Assembly (NCBI GenBank): GCA_001770815.1
Contig: MESD01000016.1
Coordinates: forward strand, 7,100 to 71,099
Length of the DNA stretch: 64,000 bases
Source: Burkholderiales bacterium RIFCSPHIGHO2_12_FULL_69_20
GTDB lineage: Bacteria; Pseudomonadota; Gammaproteobacteria; Burkholderiales; Burkholderiaceae_C
Reading direction: 5' to 3'
Numbering within the stretch: the first letter of the stretch is position 1; each line of letters starts with the position of its first letter. Below, one piece after another: positions 56,542 through 64,000 of the stretch. The notes below the pieces were generated by a model. That model ran no database searches. It was not told the origin of the DNA and saw only the letters and a program-made list of their open reading frames with translations. Both the position numbers and the translations under genes were made by a program.

Positions 56542-59500
56542 TCGCGTCGGCCTGGGTCTGCAGGGCGGATTGGGCCTCCGCCAGTTGCGCGGCGGCGCGT
56601 CCGTCGCCCGCTTGCCGCAGCACCTGCACTGCGGTCAGGCGCATCCACAGCGGATGCTCGCAGCCGTCGAGGGCGTCACCACGCGCCAGGGCGGCCAGCA
56701 GGGCCTCGAGGTGCGCCAGCGCCGCGCCCACGTCGCCCTCGGCCAGCGCCACGAGGGCCAGGCCGGCGTCAGCTTCCAATGCGAGGTGGGGCAGGTCCAG
56801 TTCGAGCAGGCGCTCGCGTGAGTGGGCGTAGGCCTCACGCGCTTCGTCGGCGTGCCCCAGCCCCGCCTCGGCATGGCCCAGGCTCATCCACGCAAAGGCC
56901 TCGTACTCGCGGTTGCCGACCTCGGCAGTGAGTTGCCGGGCCGCGCGGGCATGCCCCAGCGCGGTGGCGTGCTCGCCCATCAGGTGGGTGACGCTGGCCA
57001 GGTTGAGCAGGCACATGGCCTGCACATTGCGGTCGCCGGTGGCGCGCGCCAGCTGCAGCGCGTCCTGCAGGTGGCCGCGCGCGGCCTCGAAATCGCCCAG
57101 CCGCATCGTCGCGTCGCCCAGGTTGACCAGCACCGGGCCCTCGTTGATGCGGCGGCCGATCTCGCGGTCGATTTGCAGGCACTGCTGCAGCCAGGCGATC
57201 GCGCGCAGCGCATCGCCCTGCTGCGAAGCGCCTGCGGCCAGGCCGGTGAGCAGTTCGCTTTCCATGCCCTGGTTGCCGCGCTGGCGGGCCAGCGCCAGGC
57301 CGTCCTCGCTCACGCGCCGAGCCTCGTCGTAGCGACCCAGCGACAGCAGCGCGCCAGCCCAGGCGCTGTAGATCGACAGGGTCACGTCGTGCGCGCCGCC
57401 ATGCTGCGCCAGCGACAGCGCCTCGGCGCAGGCCGCCACGCAGCCTTTGGCATCACCCGCCGACGCCGCGGCCACGGCGCGGCGCAGCCGCACGGTGGCG
57501 CGGCGCTGGTCGTCGTCCAGCGCCTCGGCCGCGACGGTCAGCGCGTCGAGGTCAGCGGCCTGCTCGGGCATGCGGCCCTGCAGGCGCAGCGAGCGCTGGC
57601 GCACCAGCAGCGCGCGCCAGCGCAACGCATGGTCATCGGGCGACGCCAGGGCCAGCGCCCGGCCGGCATGCGTCACCACGGTGTCGTGCGCAAATCGTGT
57701 GGACAGCTGCTCAGCCGAGCGGGTATAGAACTCGGCGGCACGCTCGGCCTCACCACCGCGCTCGAAGTGGCTGGCGGCCAGGCCCAGCAGATCGTTGGCG
57801 CGGGCGCTCGCCAGCCCCGCCAGCCAGTTGCCGACCTGCAGGTGGCAGGCCGTGCGCACGCGCTTGAGCACGGTGTCGTAGGTCACCTGGTGCAGCAGCT
57901 GGTGGGCAAAGCCGAACGCCTGCGCCTGGGCCAGCACCGTGGCCTGCTGCTCGCGGACCAGCTGGCGCAGCATCAGCACAGGCAGCGACCGGGGCGCCGC
58001 AGCATCCAGCTCGGCCAGCGCCTCGTCCCAGAACTGCAGGCCGATGACCGAGGCGCGCTGCAGGCTGGCGCGGTCGGAGGCTGCGAGGCTGTCCAGCCGC
58101 GCCTGCAGCACCCCGGTGAGGGTGACCGGCACGCGGTCGAGCCGCAGTCGCTCGGGGTGCAGCTGCCAGGGTGCAGCGTCGGGCGCCGAAGGATCGCCCG
58201 CTGGCACCACGATGGCGCCTTCGTCGATCAGCATCTTGACCAGCTCTTCCATGTAGAACGGGTTGCCCTCGGCGCGCTGCACGATCAGCCCCAGCAGCTC
58301 GGCCGGCGCGCCGGGCAGGCGCTGCAGCAGGCCTTCGGCCAGCAGCTGGCAGCCTGCCGCATCCAGCGCCTGCAGGGTCAGGCGCTGGATGCACGGGACG
58401 GCGGCGCCATCGCCATCGTCGGCAGGCCGGTCGGCCGGCCAGCGCGGTTGGCGCTCGAACAGCGCCGCCCGCGTCAGCCCCAGCATCAGCATCGGCAGGT
58501 CGGCGTTGACCTGCAGCAGCTGCTTGAAGAAGCGCAGCGAGCCGTCGTCGGCCCAGTGCAGGTCTTCGAGCAGCAGCACCAGCGGCGTGCCGGCCTGCGC
58601 CGCACCGCGGCGCAGCGCCTGTGCGGCCACGTGGAACGCGCGGCTGCGCAGCGCGCCACCGGCCTCGCGAAGCCCGGCCAGGTGGCGGCTGTCGCCGAAG
58701 TCGAAGCCCAGCAGGTAGCCCAGCACATGCGCCTGCGCCTGCGCCAGATCGCTGCCTTGATCGGCGGCGAACAGCGGCACCAGGCCGGCCTCGAGCTTGC
58801 TGCAGGCCAGCGCGCTGGCGTCGGTCTCGTGGATCTGCAGCCAGTCAGCCAGCAGCGTGCGCAGCAGGCTGTAGGGTTGCTCGCCGTTCTGCGGCACGGC
58901 ACGGGCGCGCAGAACGGTCGGCGGCGCCGGCAGCGCGGCCAGCCAGCGCTCAAACTCCAGCGCCAGCCGGCTCTTGCCCAGCCCGGCCTCGCCAACCACC
59001 AGCACGCAGCGCGCGGCGGGTGATGAAGTCTCTGCCCCCAACGCGCGCAGCGCCTGCTGCAACTGCTGAAGCTCGTGCTGGCGGCCGACCATCGGCGTGG
59101 CAAGACCGGCGACCCCGCGGGCTTCGTCGCGCCAGGGGCGGGGCCGCTCGGCCTGCACCAGGTAGCTGACCAGCGGCTCGTCGACGCCCTTGACGGCCAG
59201 CGGCGGCTGCGCGGTCACGACGAAGAGGCCACGCACCTGCTGCCAGGTGGCCTGGCTGATGCGCAGCTGGCCCGGTGGCGCGCTCTGCTCCAGCCGGGCC
59301 GCAATGTTCACGCTGATGCCTCGGATGGTGCCGTCGCCATCCACCCCACCGCCCAGCAGCACCGGGCCGGTGTGCACGCCCACGCGCACGTTGAAGCCTT
59401 CGTGGCCATGCTGCTGGCGCACCCATTCGCCTTGCCGCGCGCCGCCGCGCAGCACCGCCAGAGCAGCACGCACCGCGCGCTCGGCATCGTCCTCGCGCGC

Positions 59501-59839
59501 GGCGTGGGCGCCGAACACCGCCAGCATGCTGTCGCCGGCGTACTGCAGCACGCGGCCTTGCTGGGCCTGCACCGCGGCGGTGAAGTGCGCCAGCGTGCCG
59601 TCCATCACCGCATGCACCTCCTCGGGGTCGAGCTGGCGCGTCAGCGTGGTGGAGCCGACGATGTCGGCAAACAGGATGCTGACCTGCTTGAGCTGCTGCG
59701 CCTCGGTGGTCTGCTGCAGCGTGGCCAGGCGTGCACGCATCGGCGCCAACGCGACCTCGACCACCGCATCGCCCAGCAGCGCACGCTGGGCCTGCAGCGC
59801 GGCAATGGCCGCCTGCAGTTGCTCGGCTTCGGCGTTCAT
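56456..59839 (-). CDS. Adenylate/guanylate cyclase with AAA-type ATPase and TPR repeats
   Basis: A 1127-residue signalling protein. A short coiled coil (about 1-45) precedes a class III cyclase domain: metal Asp59 (ILFADIVGSTTL) and Asp103 (QYAGDSMLAVFG), then GISVNIAARLEQ. A STAND-like ATPase follows with Walker A GEAGLGKS (283-290) and Walker B LLLEDLHWADDGSL, then a long TPR region (about 600-1100). The ATPase/TPR part would regulate cyclase output. It lies 57 bases downstream of a membrane cyclic-nucleotide-binding protein and overlaps the PEP-CTERM gene by 86 bases. A paralogue begins at the right edge. Confidence 0.93.
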   Translation of the reverse strand: MNAEAEQLQAAIAALQAQRALLGDAVVEVALAPMRARLATLQQTTEAQQLKQVSILFADIVGSTTLTRQLDPEEVHAVMDGTLAHFTAAVQAQQGRVLQYAGDSMLAVFGAHAAREDDAERAVRAALAVLRGGARQGEWVRQQHGHEGFNVRVGVHTGPVLLGGGVDGDGTIRGISVNIAARLEQSAPPGQLRISQATWQQVRGLFVVTAQPPLAVKGVDEPLVSYLVQAERPRPWRDEARGVAGLATPMVGRQHELQQLQQALRALGAETSSPAARCVLVVGEAGLGKSRLALEFERWLAALPAPPTVLRARAVPQNGEQPYSLLRTLLADWLQIHETDASALACSKLEAGLVPLFAADQGSDLAQAQAHVLGYLLGFDFGDSRHLAGLREAGGALRSRAFHVAAQALRRGAAQAGTPLVLLLEDLHWADDGSLRFFKQLLQVNADLPMLMLGLTRAALFERQPRWPADRPADDGDGAAVPCIQRLTLQALDAAGCQLLAEGLLQRLPGAPAELLGLIVQRAEGNPFYMEELVKMLIDEGAIVVPAGDPSAPDAAPWQLHPERLRLDRVPVTLTGVLQARLDSLAASDRASLQRASVIGLQFWDEALAELDAAAPRSLPVLMLRQLVREQQATVLAQAQAFGFAHQLLHQVTYDTVLKRVRTACHLQVGNWLAGLASARANDLLGLAASHFERGGEAERAAEFYTRSAEQLSTRFAHDTVVTHAGRALALASPDDHALRWRALLVRQRSLRLQGRMPEQAADLDALTVAAEALDDDQRRATVRLRRAVAAASAGDAKGCVAACAEALSLAQHGGAHDVTLSIYSAWAGALLSLGRYDEARRVSEDGLALARQRGNQGMESELLTGLAAGASQQGDALRAIAWLQQCLQIDREIGRRINEGPVLVNLGDATMRLGDFEAARGHLQDALQLARATGDRNVQAMCLLNLASVTHLMGEHATALGHARAARQLTAEVGNREYEAFAWMSLGHAEAGLGHADEAREAYAHSRERLLELDLPHLALEADAGLALVALAEGDVGAALAHLEALLAALARGDALDGCEHPLWMRLTAVQVLRQAGDGRAAAQLAEAQSALQTQADAISDAAARQRFLQQVPHHRQILALAAADG

Positions 59840-59896
59840 CGCGGGGCCACCGCCGGTCGGCGCCCGGCGCGGCCGGCTCGGCCGGCGGCCGCAGCG

Positions 59897-60520
59897 TCAG
59901 GCTTGCGCGGCGGCAGCGCCACGGGCCCGCTCGGCATCGTTGAGCAGCCGCGCCACCACCAGCCGCACCACGTGGAAGCCCAGCTTGGGGTTCTGGAAGT
60001 ACAGCTTGGCCACGCCCTCGGCCGACAGCGCGTAGAGCGTGCAGTCGGTCGCGCAGGTGACGGTGCCGGTGCGGCGGTTGTCGGGCGCAAACAGGCCGAT
60101 CTCGCCGACCAGTTCACCCGCGCCCAGCAGCCGGTCGTGCTCGACCAGGCGCAGCTGGCCGGTGTGCACGTAGACCATTTCGGTGGCCACGTCGCCCTTG
60201 GACCACAGCGTGTCGCCGGCCCGCGCCTGGCGGCGGCTCATGTGCGGCAGCAGCCAGTCGGCGATCGGCGTGTCGGCGCGCGCGGTCTCGATGGCGCGCA
60301 CCAGCTTGCGGATCTCGGCCACCTTCTTCAGGTTGATCGGGATCATCGCCAGGTAGAGCACCATGGTCGGCCAGGAGTTGCCGGCGATGGCATACGCCAC
60401 CAGAAAAACGTTGGCCGCCAGCGCCACGTAGCGCAGCGGCAGCATGCTCTTCATCAGGTAGCTGGTGACCATCAGGCCCGCACCGACAAACCCCAACACG
60501 GTCCCCGTCATCCCCGCCAT
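59897..60520 (-). CDS. Membrane-anchored cyclic-nucleotide-binding protein (Popeye-like layout)
   Basis: A 207-residue protein with three hydrophobic helices (about 5-24, 30-48, 50-66) and a C-terminal cNMP-binding domain. The phosphate-binding cassette is GELVGEIGLFAPDNRRTGTVTC (GEIGLF at 139-144, Arg at 149-150). No helix-turn-helix follows, so it is not a CRP-type regulator. The three-TM plus cNMP layout resembles Popeye-domain proteins. It is upstream of and co-oriented with the cyclase, with 57 bases between, so the pair may form a membrane cNMP signalling unit. Confidence 0.88.
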   Translation of the reverse strand: MAGMTGTVLGFVGAGLMVTSYLMKSMLPLRYVALAANVFLVAYAIAGNSWPTMVLYLAMIPINLKKVAEIRKLVRAIETARADTPIADWLLPHMSRRQARAGDTLWSKGDVATEMVYVHTGQLRLVEHDRLLGAGELVGEIGLFAPDNRRTGTVTCATDCTLYALSAEGVAKLYFQNPKLGFHVVRLVVARLLNDAERARGAAAAQA

Positions 60521-60695
60521 TCCAAGCTCCTGTTGCCGAGGTCGCCCATTGCCTCGCGGGCGATGCTAGCAGGCCGCATGCCCGCCACCGCCCCCCTGCC
60601 AGCGCCTAGGGAATGCCCGTGACGGACCGCCCGCCGCGGCATCGAACAATCGGTGCGATGCCTTGCCCTGTCGCCCTCGTTCGATCGCCGCGCTG

Positions 60696-62210
60696 ATGTC
60701 ACCGACCTGGCTGTTCGGCTTCGTCGCCGCCTATTTCGCGCTGCTGCTGGGGGTGGCCTGGCGCACCTCGCGCCACGTCAGCGAGGCGGGCTTCTTCACC
60801 GGCGCGCGCGCCAGCCATTGGGCGGTGGTGGCCTTCGGCATGATCGGCACCTCGCTGTCGGGGGTCACCTTCATCAGCGTACCCGGCGCGGTGGGCGCCT
60901 CGGGCTTCGGCTACTACCAGATCGTGCTGGGCCATTTGATCGGCTACGCGGTGATCGCCCTCGTGCTGCTGCCGGTGTACTACCACCTCAAGCTCAGCTC
61001 GATCTACCTCTACCTGGGCCTGCGTTTCGGGCCGCAGGCGCAGCACACCGGCTCGCTGTTCTTCATCGCCTCGCGCACGCTGGGCGCCACGGCGCGGCTG
61101 TACCTGGTGATCCGCATCCTGCAAGACACCATCCTGGCGCAGCTGGGCGTGCCGTTCTGGCTGAGCGCCGCGGTGATCCTGCTGATGATCGTGCTCTACA
61201 CCGTGCAGGGCGGCGTCAAGACCATCGTCTGGACCGATCTGCTGCAGACCGGCGGCATGCTGGCCGGCCTGGTGATCTGCGCGGGCATGCTGCTGTCGGC
61301 GCTGGGCTTGTCGCCGCTGGCCGCGCTGGACCGGCTGGATCAGGGCGGCCTGTCGCGGCTGTGGGGCACCGATCCGCTGGCCGCCGGCCACTGGGCCAAG
61401 CAGGTGGTGGCGGGCGCCTTCATCGCCATCGCGATGACCGGCATGGACCAGGAAATGATGCAGAAGAACCTGTCGGTGCGCACGCTGCGCGGCGCGCAAC
61501 TCAACGTGATGGTGCTGGCGCTGCTGATGCAGGCCGTCGTGCTGCTGTTCCTGTTTCTCGGCGGGCTGCTGACACTGTTTGCCACGCAGGTGGGGCTGGC
61601 CGCGCAGGGCGACGCGCTGTTCCCCGCGGTGGTGATGGGCCACCTGCCGGCCGCCGTGCAGGTGATCTTCATCCTGGCGCTGATCTCGGCGCTGTTCCCC
61701 AGTGCCGACGGGGCGCTGACCGCACTCACCTCGTCGACCTGCCTCGACCTGCTGGGCCTGCAGCGCCGCAGCCACTGGAGCGAGCGGCGGCGGCGCCTCG
61801 TGCGCCAGGCCGTGCACCTGGGCTTTGCCCTGCTGTTCATGGCGCTGGTGCTGGTATTCCGCTGGGTCGACGACCGCAGCATGATCGGCCTGATCCTGAA
61901 GATTGCCGGCTACACCTACGGGCCGCTGCTGGGACTGTTCGGCTTCGGGCTGCTGACGCGGCGCGTGCTGCGCGGCGGGCCGGTGGTGCCGGTGGTGGCG
62001 CTGGCCTCGCCACTGGCCTGCCTGCTGATCGACGCCCACCAGGCGGCGCTGTTCGGCGCCTACCGCATCGGCCTGGAGATGCTGCTGCTCAACGGCGGAA
62101 TCACCTTCGTCGGGCTGTGGCTGGGCTCGCGGCCGGCTGCCGGGGTGGCCTCAAGCGCCGCCGACAAGACCCCGCAGCAGGCCCAGCGGATGGTGGGCCA
62201 CGGCCACTGA
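60696..62210 (+). CDS. Sodium:solute symporter family protein
   Basis: A 504-residue SSF transporter with about thirteen membrane helices. It shows AWRTSRHVSEAGFFTGARASHWAVVAFGMIGTSLSGVTFISVPG, typical of SSS members, and later LISALFPSADGALTALTSSTCLDLLG, the sodium-binding helix. Substrate unknown; related to putative solute:Na+ carriers in Bacteroidetes-like clades. The ATG at 60696 (MSPTWLFGF) is used instead of an in-frame one 11 codons upstream. Its last 60 bases overlap the convergent SirB2 gene. Confidence 0.9.
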   Translation: MSPTWLFGFVAAYFALLLGVAWRTSRHVSEAGFFTGARASHWAVVAFGMIGTSLSGVTFISVPGAVGASGFGYYQIVLGHLIGYAVIALVLLPVYYHLKLSSIYLYLGLRFGPQAQHTGSLFFIASRTLGATARLYLVIRILQDTILAQLGVPFWLSAAVILLMIVLYTVQGGVKTIVWTDLLQTGGMLAGLVICAGMLLSALGLSPLAALDRLDQGGLSRLWGTDPLAAGHWAKQVVAGAFIAIAMTGMDQEMMQKNLSVRTLRGAQLNVMVLALLMQAVVLLFLFLGGLLTLFATQVGLAAQGDALFPAVVMGHLPAAVQVIFILALISALFPSADGALTALTSSTCLDLLGLQRRSHWSERRRRLVRQAVHLGFALLFMALVLVFRWVDDRSMIGLILKIAGYTYGPLLGLFGFGLLTRRVLRGGPVVPVVALASPLACLLIDAHQAALFGAYRIGLEMLLLNGGITFVGLWLGSRPAAGVASSAADKTPQQAQRMVGHGH

Positions 62211-62558
62211 GGCCATGAAGCCGTACACCGCCAGCGCCGCCACGAAGAACACCGCGCGCTGCCCCGGCCGCCGTGCGCGCTTGAGCGCCAGCGACCCCAG
62301 CACGATGTAGAGCAGCAGCAAGAGCAGCTTGGTGCCCAGCCAGGGGTGCTGCACCGGGTGCCACGACAGCAGCACCCACATCGTCACACCGGCGCTCAGC
62401 AGCAGCGTGTCGATGGCCACGCTGGCACGGCGCGCCACCGGGCGCATCGGCCAATCCTGTGCGGCCAGGACGCCGGCGCCGCGCAAGACAAACAGGGTGC
62501 CGCTGATGATCACCAGCGACAGGTGCAGCAGCTTGAGGGTGAGGTAGTACGAGAGCAT
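62151..62558 (-). CDS. SirB2 family membrane protein
   Basis: A 135-residue inner-membrane protein with four helices. The N-terminus MLSYYLTLKLLHLSLVIISGTLFVLRG and C-terminal VYGFMASVAVAHHPLG are family marks. The molecular role is unknown (named for an invasion-regulation locus). The ATG at 62558 is used. It overlaps the convergent symporter gene by 60 bases at the 3' end. Confidence 0.9.
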   Translation of the reverse strand: MLSYYLTLKLLHLSLVIISGTLFVLRGAGVLAAQDWPMRPVARRASVAIDTLLLSAGVTMWVLLSWHPVQHPWLGTKLLLLLLYIVLGSLALKRARRPGQRAVFFVAALAVYGFMASVAVAHHPLGLLRGLVGGA

Positions 62559-62654
62559 GGGGCAGGGCAACAGGCCAACCGGGCGACGCGGTGAATCCTA
62601 GCGTGCGCGCCGGGCATCAGCGCAGGGCATCAGCGCCGGACGTCAGCGCTGCAC

Positions 62655-63722
62655 TCAGGCGGTCAACCGGCGGCACACCGCCGCCGTCACCTGCTCGGTG
62701 GTGGCGGTGCCACCCAGGTCGCGCGTGTGCAGTGCGGCATCGGCCGTGACGGTCTCGATCGCGGCCATCAAACGCGCCGCCGCGGCCGGCTCGCCCAGGT
62801 GCTCGAGCAGCATCACGCAGCTCCAGAAGGTGCCGATCGGATTGGCCAGGCCCTGGCCCATGATGTCGAAGGCCGAGCCGTGGATCGGCTCGAACATGCT
62901 GGGGTAGCGCCGCTCGGGGTCGATGTTGCCGGTGGGCGCGATGCCCAGACTGCCGGCCAGCGCGGCGGCCAGGTCGCTCAGGATGTCGGCATGCAGGTTG
63001 GTGGCCACCACGGTGTCGATGCTGGCCGGGCGGTTGACCATGCGCGCGGTCATCGCGTCGACCAGCTCCTTGTCGACCGTGACGTCGGGAAACTCGCGCG
63101 CCACCTCGGTGGCGATCTCATCCCACATCACCATCGCGTGGCGCTGGGCGTTGCTCTTGGTCACCACGGTGAGCAGCTTGCGCGGGCGGCCCTGCGCCAG
63201 CTGGAAGGCATAACGCATGATGCGGGCGACACCGACGCGGGTCATCATGCTCACGTCGGTGGCCACCTCGATCGGGTGGCCCTGGTGGGCGCGGCCGCCC
63301 ACGCCGGCGTATTCACCCTCGGAGTTCTCGCGCACGATCACCCAATCCAGGTCCTGCGCCCGGCAGCGCTTGAGGGGCGCGTCGATGCCCGGCAGGATGC
63401 GCGTGGGCCGCACGTTGGCGTACTGGTCGAAGCCCTGGCAGATCTTCAGCCGCAGGCCCCACAGCGTGACGTGGTCGGGGATGTGAGGATCACCGGCCGA
63501 ACCGAACAGGATCGCGTGCTTGCCACGCAGCGCGTCCAGCCCAGCGGCCGGCATCATCTCGCCATGCGCGCGGTACCAGTCGCCGCCCCAGCCGAAGTGC
63601 TCGAAGTGAAACTGGAATGCCGCGCTGCCATCGGCCAGCGCCTGCAGCACGCGGCGGCCGGCGGGGATCACTTCCTGGCCGATGCCGTCGCCCGGGATCA
63701 ATGCGATGTGGTAGGTCTGCAT
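62655..63722 (-). CDS. ttuC: TtuC-type tartrate/D-malate dehydrogenase family protein
   Basis: A 355-residue NAD- and metal-dependent beta-decarboxylating dehydrogenase of the isocitrate/isopropylmalate family. The N-terminus IALIPGDGIGQEVIPAG and the VRENSEGEYAGVGGR loop fit tartrate dehydrogenase/D-malate oxidase rather than LeuB; KSNAQRHAMVMWDE and the NLHADILSDLAAALAGSLGIAP metal/NAD blocks follow. It is monocistronic as far as visible. The true substrate among L-tartrate, D-malate or similar acids is open. Confidence 0.9.
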   Translation of the reverse strand: MQTYHIALIPGDGIGQEVIPAGRRVLQALADGSAAFQFHFEHFGWGGDWYRAHGEMMPAAGLDALRGKHAILFGSAGDPHIPDHVTLWGLRLKICQGFDQYANVRPTRILPGIDAPLKRCRAQDLDWVIVRENSEGEYAGVGGRAHQGHPIEVATDVSMMTRVGVARIMRYAFQLAQGRPRKLLTVVTKSNAQRHAMVMWDEIATEVAREFPDVTVDKELVDAMTARMVNRPASIDTVVATNLHADILSDLAAALAGSLGIAPTGNIDPERRYPSMFEPIHGSAFDIMGQGLANPIGTFWSCVMLLEHLGEPAAAARLMAAIETVTADAALHTRDLGGTATTEQVTAAVCRRLTA

Positions 63723-63806
63723 GCACCCGACTTTAGAGGCTGCCAGCGCCCGGCAACAGCGAGGAAACCACCGCCAGGCCGGGTGCGGCCGGGTGCGGCC
63801 GGCGTG

Positions 63807-64000
63807 CTAGGCGGGGGGGGCGACCGGGCCGCCCGCCGCCCCACGGCCCCAGGCCGCGACGATCTCGTGGTGGTGCGGCACGGCCTGCAGAAAACTCAGC
63901 CGCGCGGGTGCATCGGTGATGCGTGCAGCCTGCGCCTGCAACTCGGCAAACGCAGCGGCCAGCACCGCGTCGGCGCGGCCATCGCCGGCCGCGCGCAATG
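63807..64000 (-). CDS. C-terminus of a second cyclase/ATPase/TPR paralogue (partial)
   Basis: The frame is open to the window edge and ends with TAG at 63807. The last 64 residues match the C-terminus of the 56456-59839 protein: ARITDAPARLSFLQAVPHHHEIVA against ADAISDAAARQRFLQQVPHHRQILA. It therefore looks like a second cyclase-ATPase-TPR protein beginning outside the window. Only its tail is visible, so catalytic residues cannot be checked. Confidence 0.75.
   Translation of the reverse strand, partial: LRAAGDGRADAVLAAAFAELQAQAARITDAPARLSFLQAVPHHHEIVAAWGRGAAGGPVAPPA

Overview
This is a 64 kb, GC-rich, gene-dense stretch of a bacterial chromosome. Gene content and order point to Betaproteobacteria, order Burkholderiales, probably the Rubrivivax/Leptothrix/Ideonella group. 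The evidence is an ahcY gene behind an S-adenosylhomocysteine (SAH) riboswitch, the set lpxL-like pair/dapF/DUF484/xerC, two PEP-CTERM proteins, a Bug-type binding protein, and a DUF3426 protein beside a PfkB kinase. The taxonomic placement is inference. No rRNA, tRNA, CRISPR array or intact insertion sequence was recognised.

Layout. 0-7 kb is housekeeping: the end of mtgA, a thioredoxin-like protein, accB-accC, prmA, a DUF3426 zinc-ribbon protein and a PfkB kinase. 7-10.8 kb holds a two-component system coupled to a DUF202 membrane protein, divergent from a small secreted Gly/Arg-rich protein and a DUF2202 lipoprotein. 10.8-22 kb is mixed metabolic and accessory content: NUDIX, DapA-like lyase, a PEP-CTERM protein, an AbrB/VapC toxin-antitoxin pair, a 3-hydroxyisobutyrate-dehydrogenase-like enzyme, a glutathione transferase, two acyl-CoA dehydrogenases, an MDR reductase and a gamma-glutamyltransferase. 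22-25.2 kb is a lower-GC island with a type II restriction-modification pair closely resembling PaeR7I/XhoI (CTCGAG). glmS and a divergent Lrp-type regulator follow.

27.7-33.3 kb is one compact minus-strand operon: two lipid A-type acyltransferases, dapF, DUF484, xerC and an RlmI-like methyltransferase. It is divergent from metK. The 170-base metK leader contains at least four helices and a short upstream ORF and fits no SAM riboswitch class I know. 34.7-41.3 kb carries purT, a YcaQ-like protein, an MFS transporter, a HAD phosphatase, a PPK2 kinase and an unknown exported protein.

41.3-51.3 kb is the methyl cycle: SAH riboswitch, ahcY, then metF. Between ahcY and metF, usually near neighbours in this order, lies a 7.4 kb block: a FitAB-like toxin-antitoxin pair with a palindromic operator, and a large type III-like Mod/Res system. 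All are tightly spaced, and the last gene overlaps the metF start (TTGA). This block is the most interesting part of the window. The Mod gene carries a lower-GC central segment that looks like a swapped specificity region.

51.3-55.6 kb is a malonate-use operon: malonyl-CoA decarboxylase, Bug binding protein, malonyl-CoA synthetase and a small CWC protein. 55.7-64 kb holds a second PEP-CTERM protein, a 1127-residue adenylate/guanylate cyclase-ATPase-TPR protein paired with a membrane-anchored cyclic-nucleotide-binding protein, a sodium:solute symporter, a SirB2 protein and a TtuC-type dehydrogenase. The C-terminus of a second cyclase paralogue runs off the right edge.
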